A stretch of 64,000 bases of DNA, taken from contig OX459097.1 in the NCBI GenBank assembly GCA_949775045.1, positions 8,537,954 through 8,601,953 on the forward strand, written 5' to 3'. The translations under genes and the position numbers were made by a program. This DNA is from Metridium senile (taxonomy: Eukaryota > Cnidaria > Anthozoa > Actiniaria > Metridiidae). Under the pieces are notes generated by a model, which was not told the DNA's origin, made no database searches, and saw only the letters and a list, made by a program, of their open reading frames with translations. Positions 60,378 to 64,000 of the stretch are shown here, piece after piece (position 1 is the first letter of the stretch; every line of letters begins with the position of its first letter).

Positions 60378-60840
60378 TACAATACCATGTAGGATTGTAT
60401 AGGCTGAACAATCCCAAGGGTGGTATTGTACAGGTATTACATAGGACTGACCAATCCTCTTTACAATACCATGTAGGATTGTATAGGCTGAACAATCCCA
60501 AGGGTGGTATTGTACAGGTATTACATAGGACTGACCAATCCTCTGTACAATACCATGTAGGATTGTATAGACTGAACAATCCCAAGGGTGGTATTGTTCA
60601 TGGTATTACATAGGACTAACCAATCCTCTGTGCAATCCTGTGTGGTATTGTTCAAGGTTGTACAATCACAGGTCGGGATTATATAGAGTATTAGTCAGCG
60701 TTGTCTAATACCATGTGAGATTGATAAGAGGATTACATAGAACAATCCAATGACCTGCTCAATCCCATGTGGGATTAGACAGAGACTAATCTATGTCAAA
60801 CTCTGAACAATCCACCCATGGGATTAGACAGAGACTTTCC
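60378..60840. repeat. 84-bp minisatellite, right part and degenerate tail
   Basis: About three units like those at 58550-59248, then degenerate units with AATCCCATGTGGGATTAGAC AGAG to about 60840. Confidence 0.9.
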
Positions 60841-61240
60841 CTGTGATACATTAAGTAGTTCTGATTGCTATGGATACTTTTATCACAGTGAATATGTAAG
60901 ATAGACTTCTAAAAGAGAAACATGGAAGAGAGAAAGAGAAGTAGAAAGAAAACAACAAAGCGAAATAAATATAACACATAGAGATAACATGCACGTGTCT
61001 GACGTTAATAGTTTCAGCATTTATTCGTTTATACTCAATACATGAACGTGTCTTTGTCCCAGAGTTTGGATGGAACCTCATGTGTATAAAGTAAAACACT
61101 AATCTGAGGGCAAATGAAACCTCTGGTACTTTTTCACATTATAACATTAACAATTGCTTTCAAAGTATAACAATGATTTAGTGCTAGTACTTCATGAAAA
61201 GGCCCTACGAAACGGTTGTTCATGATAGTATCTAAGGGCG
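60841..61240. other. no gene recognised
   Basis: AT-rich DNA with an A/G-rich stretch (60910-60965). Confidence 0.4.
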
Positions 61241-61402
61241 GATCCAGCCAAAATTTTAGGGGGGGAGGCTAATTGATTTGAGGGGGGCTAATTGAGCTCC
61301 GTCCGTCAAAATGATTGAAATACAATAAAAAAGTATGTTTACTGCTGAAGGAGGGGGGGGGGGCTTCTGCCCCTTAAACCTCCCCCCCCTGGATCCGCCC
61401 TT
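61241..61402. mobile_element. MITE with AAGGGCGGATCCAG ends
   Basis: AAGGGCGGATCCAG at the left and CTGGATCCGCCCTT at the right are exact inverted copies, followed inward by G-rich and C-rich runs. Similar to the element at 33272. Confidence 0.8.
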
Positions 61403-61853
61403 GCTTTTCTGTGTTTATTAATACAAAGGCTGTTTCAGACAATGTAGAATATAAAGATATTCTGATTAACAATTTAGTGATACATAAAGACACTATTTTT
61501 CTTTCATTAGAGCGATTGCAATTAGAGTGGTTTTCATTTACCGGTGAATCAAAGTGTAATAGGGAAAGAGTAATAAAGTGTATTACTGTGTAACAGTGCT
61601 AGCTATATATTGAAAAAAATGATTATAAAACACAAAGTGAAAGTGTAATAAGGTGAAATAAAGCATATCACGCTAAAGTGTGTTTCACGGGTTAATGAAA
61701 ACCACTCTAAACCGTTGAGATAAACTAGATACTAACAAAGGTTATCTTTTCAGTGACTTAACAGTTGATATAGTTTGATGATATCTATGTGTATTTTCTT
61801 GCAACTGATGTCTGTAGTCAATTGTGTATTTTTATCTTATTTCAGTCATGATC
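61403..61853. other. no gene recognised
   Basis: AT-rich DNA; AGAGTGGTTTTCATT near 61527 and its complement-like AATGAAAACCACTCT near 61694 suggest another small palindromic element. Confidence 0.4.
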
Positions 61854-61862
61854 GTGTAATTG

Positions 61863-62157
61863 CATCCTCGGGAACCCAGGGGTATTCTTCTGTCGCTCGT
61901 TTCTCGCTTCCACAACATATACCCCTGGGAACGTAGTCTGTTGGAGCTTGTTCCGGAAGTCAAAATTCAGCTCTTTCATGATTGGTCGACCTTATTAGGT
62001 CGACCAATGAAAATCAAGATAACCATTCAAAGAAAGTCGTTAAATAATTTTGAATTTTGACTTCCGGAACAAGCTCCAACAGACTACGTTCCCAGGGGTA
62101 TATGTTGTGGAAGCGAGAAACGAGCGACAGAAGAATACCCCTGGGTTTCCGAGGATG
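61863..62157. mobile_element. 295-bp palindromic MITE, copy 2, 9-bp target duplication
   Basis: Same sequence and length as 51660-51954 with a handful of changes. GTGTAATTG flanks both sides (61854-61862 and 62158-62166). It lies about 50 bp past the stop of the minus-strand gene at 62209. Confidence 0.93.
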
Positions 62158-62208
62158 GTGTAATTGCTATATCGCACAATAGTTACTACTGAGTACATTA
62201 TTTCTTGT

Positions 62209-64000
62209 TTACAAAGAATTCAGGTTGTCCATTGTGATTCGTTTTTGTTCTTCGTATTCCCCTCTGTCCAGCACTCCGTTATCTAGTAGTTCCTTTAAAT
62301 CTTTGAGCTGTTTGATCAGCTCACCTCTACTCTCAATCTAGAAGCAAAACAGTATTAAACAATATATCCTGGAAATACTCATTGGTCGGCAAAATAGATT
62401 GATTCATTAACTATATGAGTGCAAATACACCAGTGGACCGACCCACTTATTTTTTCACTCACCTATCCTATAATAATAATAATAATAATAATAATGTTTA
62501 ATGCTTATAACGCGCATTTTAACATGACTGGCGATGATCAAATGCGCAAAATAATAAGAAACAAAACACTATAACATATACATACACACACTGATATTCA
62601 GTCATACTTCACATTGAATGTTTTTAATTGCACCAGTTTAGAAATATTTTTTTTGTAATTCTACATTTATATTTCACGCATATTCAGTAAAAGAATCAAT
62701 CCGATGAGAAGTAACTGGTGGTTATCTACTTTTACTGAAATACTATACCTTTGAATCTACGTGTCTGTTGTTCTGTGGTATATTCGAATTCGGCTGTGCA
62801 GCAACAATCGATGCAGCTACTATTGCCGCCACCTTCTCTTCTAGTGGTTGTTTTTGACACTTTTCTTCTTCTTTTGTATCGAAGAAGGCAACGTCTGGTG
62901 AACTTTCTAGTGAGGAGTGGGAGCCTGATGCCTAGTGGATAGCAGATTGATTTAGTATAGTCACTATGCTATGCATATGAAGTAATAGCGCAATGACAGT
63001 TAGAGAAAAAACCTTGCAATGAATTGCACCAAATAGCTATAGTGTTTATCAAAAACTTGAAGGCAAAATTTAATACTAATTTGCATTATTTTGTTTGGAA
63101 AGTTCTTCACGGATTTATTGTAAGCACTGTCTAATCTAACTTTAGTTTTAATTCCCCGCTCTTTGTATTACGACCGCGCGCGTCTTTTGAATTCCCGCCT
63201 TTATAGCGGTGTGACATTGCTTGCGAAACTGACAACGACTTTGTTTTAACTAGAAAATATTATCTTTTCGGCGTTCAATTGCTGATACTATATTCCATTC
63301 GTCTAAAAGATAGCTAAATGCTAAAAAAACTCAAAACTGTTAAGATTGGATATTGATTTAGAATGACGGTCGATGTACTCGTAGTTACTACACAAAGCTT
63401 ACTGGGCGTAATTGAACTCTGCTTTTTAAATACCTCTTTATTTACTGGACAAACTCGCTACAAAGCAAAATCTGGTAATATAAAATACCTGACTGCGAAA
63501 ACAGAAAAGTCAACACTGGTGCGCATATCAAAATCGGCATATAGAACTTGTTTAATTTGCTGAAGGAACCAAAGCTTGCAAATGACTTGCATTTATCACT
63601 TTTTATATTTAATATCACATTTTCTTTAGTTCCGGGTATTTTAGCAGAACTGACATTGCAAATATTTGAACTCAAAACGAGTATTTCAATGACTCTGACT
63701 TTGTTATGTTTGCTTTGTCCTTTGCCTACTTTGTTTAGTTTTTGGTTGTCGAAAATTCTTAAAAATTTGTGCTTACAAATGAAGTTTTTGCTTTCAAAGT
63801 AGCATGTGCTTTATTAATTAATACAAGGTTTGTAATTAGTATCTAGAGCTATTGTTTCTATATCATAATGTTTTCTACAAAGCATCATAAAAAAACATTT
63901 ACATGCATGTAATGTAAACTACCGAGACTCACCACCATAGTAGCCCATGCCCTAAGCTTAAATTCAGGCCATTTGTCTGAATGTTTCTCTCGCAAAGTTT
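62209..64000 (-). CDS. 3' end of an unidentified gene with a SHOCT-like C-terminus
   Basis: Three phase-0 exons: 63933 to beyond 64000 (LREKHSDKWPEFKLRAWATM), 62749-62931 (61 residues, ASGSHSSLESSPDVAFFDTK then an acidic stretch and an Ala/Val-rich helix) and 62209-62337, ending with a stop. The last exon reads LIKQLKDLKELLDNGVLDRG EYEEQK, the pattern of the short SHOCT helical motif (LxxLxxLxxxGxxxxEEFxxxK). That motif is usually at protein ends; its role is poorly defined. The gene starts right of the window. The Trp-rich exon 1 segment resembles a DNA-associated helical domain seen in some invertebrate proteins, but I cannot name it. Stop and splice sites are clear. Confidence 0.72.

Overview
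The window is AT-rich animal DNA. Genes are split by GT-AG introns, intergenic and intronic DNA is full of short palindromic transposons and minisatellites, and there is no operon layout. The gene and transposon content (NOS1AP-type PTB gene, LRAT/PLAAT-type enzymes, tyrosine-recombinase retroelement, TTAA and Tc1/IS630-type DNA transposons) fits a marine invertebrate, possibly a sponge or cnidarian. That placement is an inference. I saw no tRNA, rRNA or CRISPR array.

Layout. (1) 1-11872, minus strand: six exons of a NOS1AP (CAPON)-like adaptor gene, from the start codon through the PTB domain. It runs off the left edge, and its introns hold ATC, 57-bp and ATGA repeats and several palindromic elements. 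(2) 12269-14180: AT-rich duplications and a GATGAT-rich minisatellite. (3) 15774-28000 and 41160-42660, plus strand: three LRAT/PLAAT-like paralogues in the same orientation. The 5' UTR intron of the second has grown from about 213 bp to about 5.6 kb through two insertions, and its 3' flank carries a third. (4) 18761-23340, inside that intron: a 4.58-kb transposon with a four-exon gene that I join to 1,037 residues without a frameshift or stop. (5) 29318-38437: a 9.12-kb TTAA-flanked transposon with a nine-exon gene that I join to 1,130 residues without a frameshift or stop. (6) 38515-40740: an interlocked inverted-repeat element and remnants of a zinc-knuckle (gag-like) retroelement. (7) 43190-51640: AT repeats, hairpins, CACCTA-type MITEs, a broken intron-containing DD34E transposase, and an 85-bp minisatellite split by a degenerate tyrosine-recombinase retroelement with an A1-B1-A2-B2 split direct repeat. 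(8) 51660-62157: two 295-bp MITEs with exact 9-bp duplications, nested palindromes, and an 84-bp minisatellite split by a 1.12-kb element that seems to carry a fragment of a RecQ-like helicase gene. (9) 62209-64000, minus strand: the last three visible exons of a gene ending in a SHOCT-like helical motif, open at the right edge.

The best candidates for undescribed biology are the two multi-exon transposons in (4) and (5). Their ends are defined by terminal inverted repeats, and in (4) also by comparison with an uninterrupted paralogue. Each encodes zinc-finger-like motifs and three acidic residues placed as in an RNase-H-fold transposase. I could not run a database search, so novelty is unproven.
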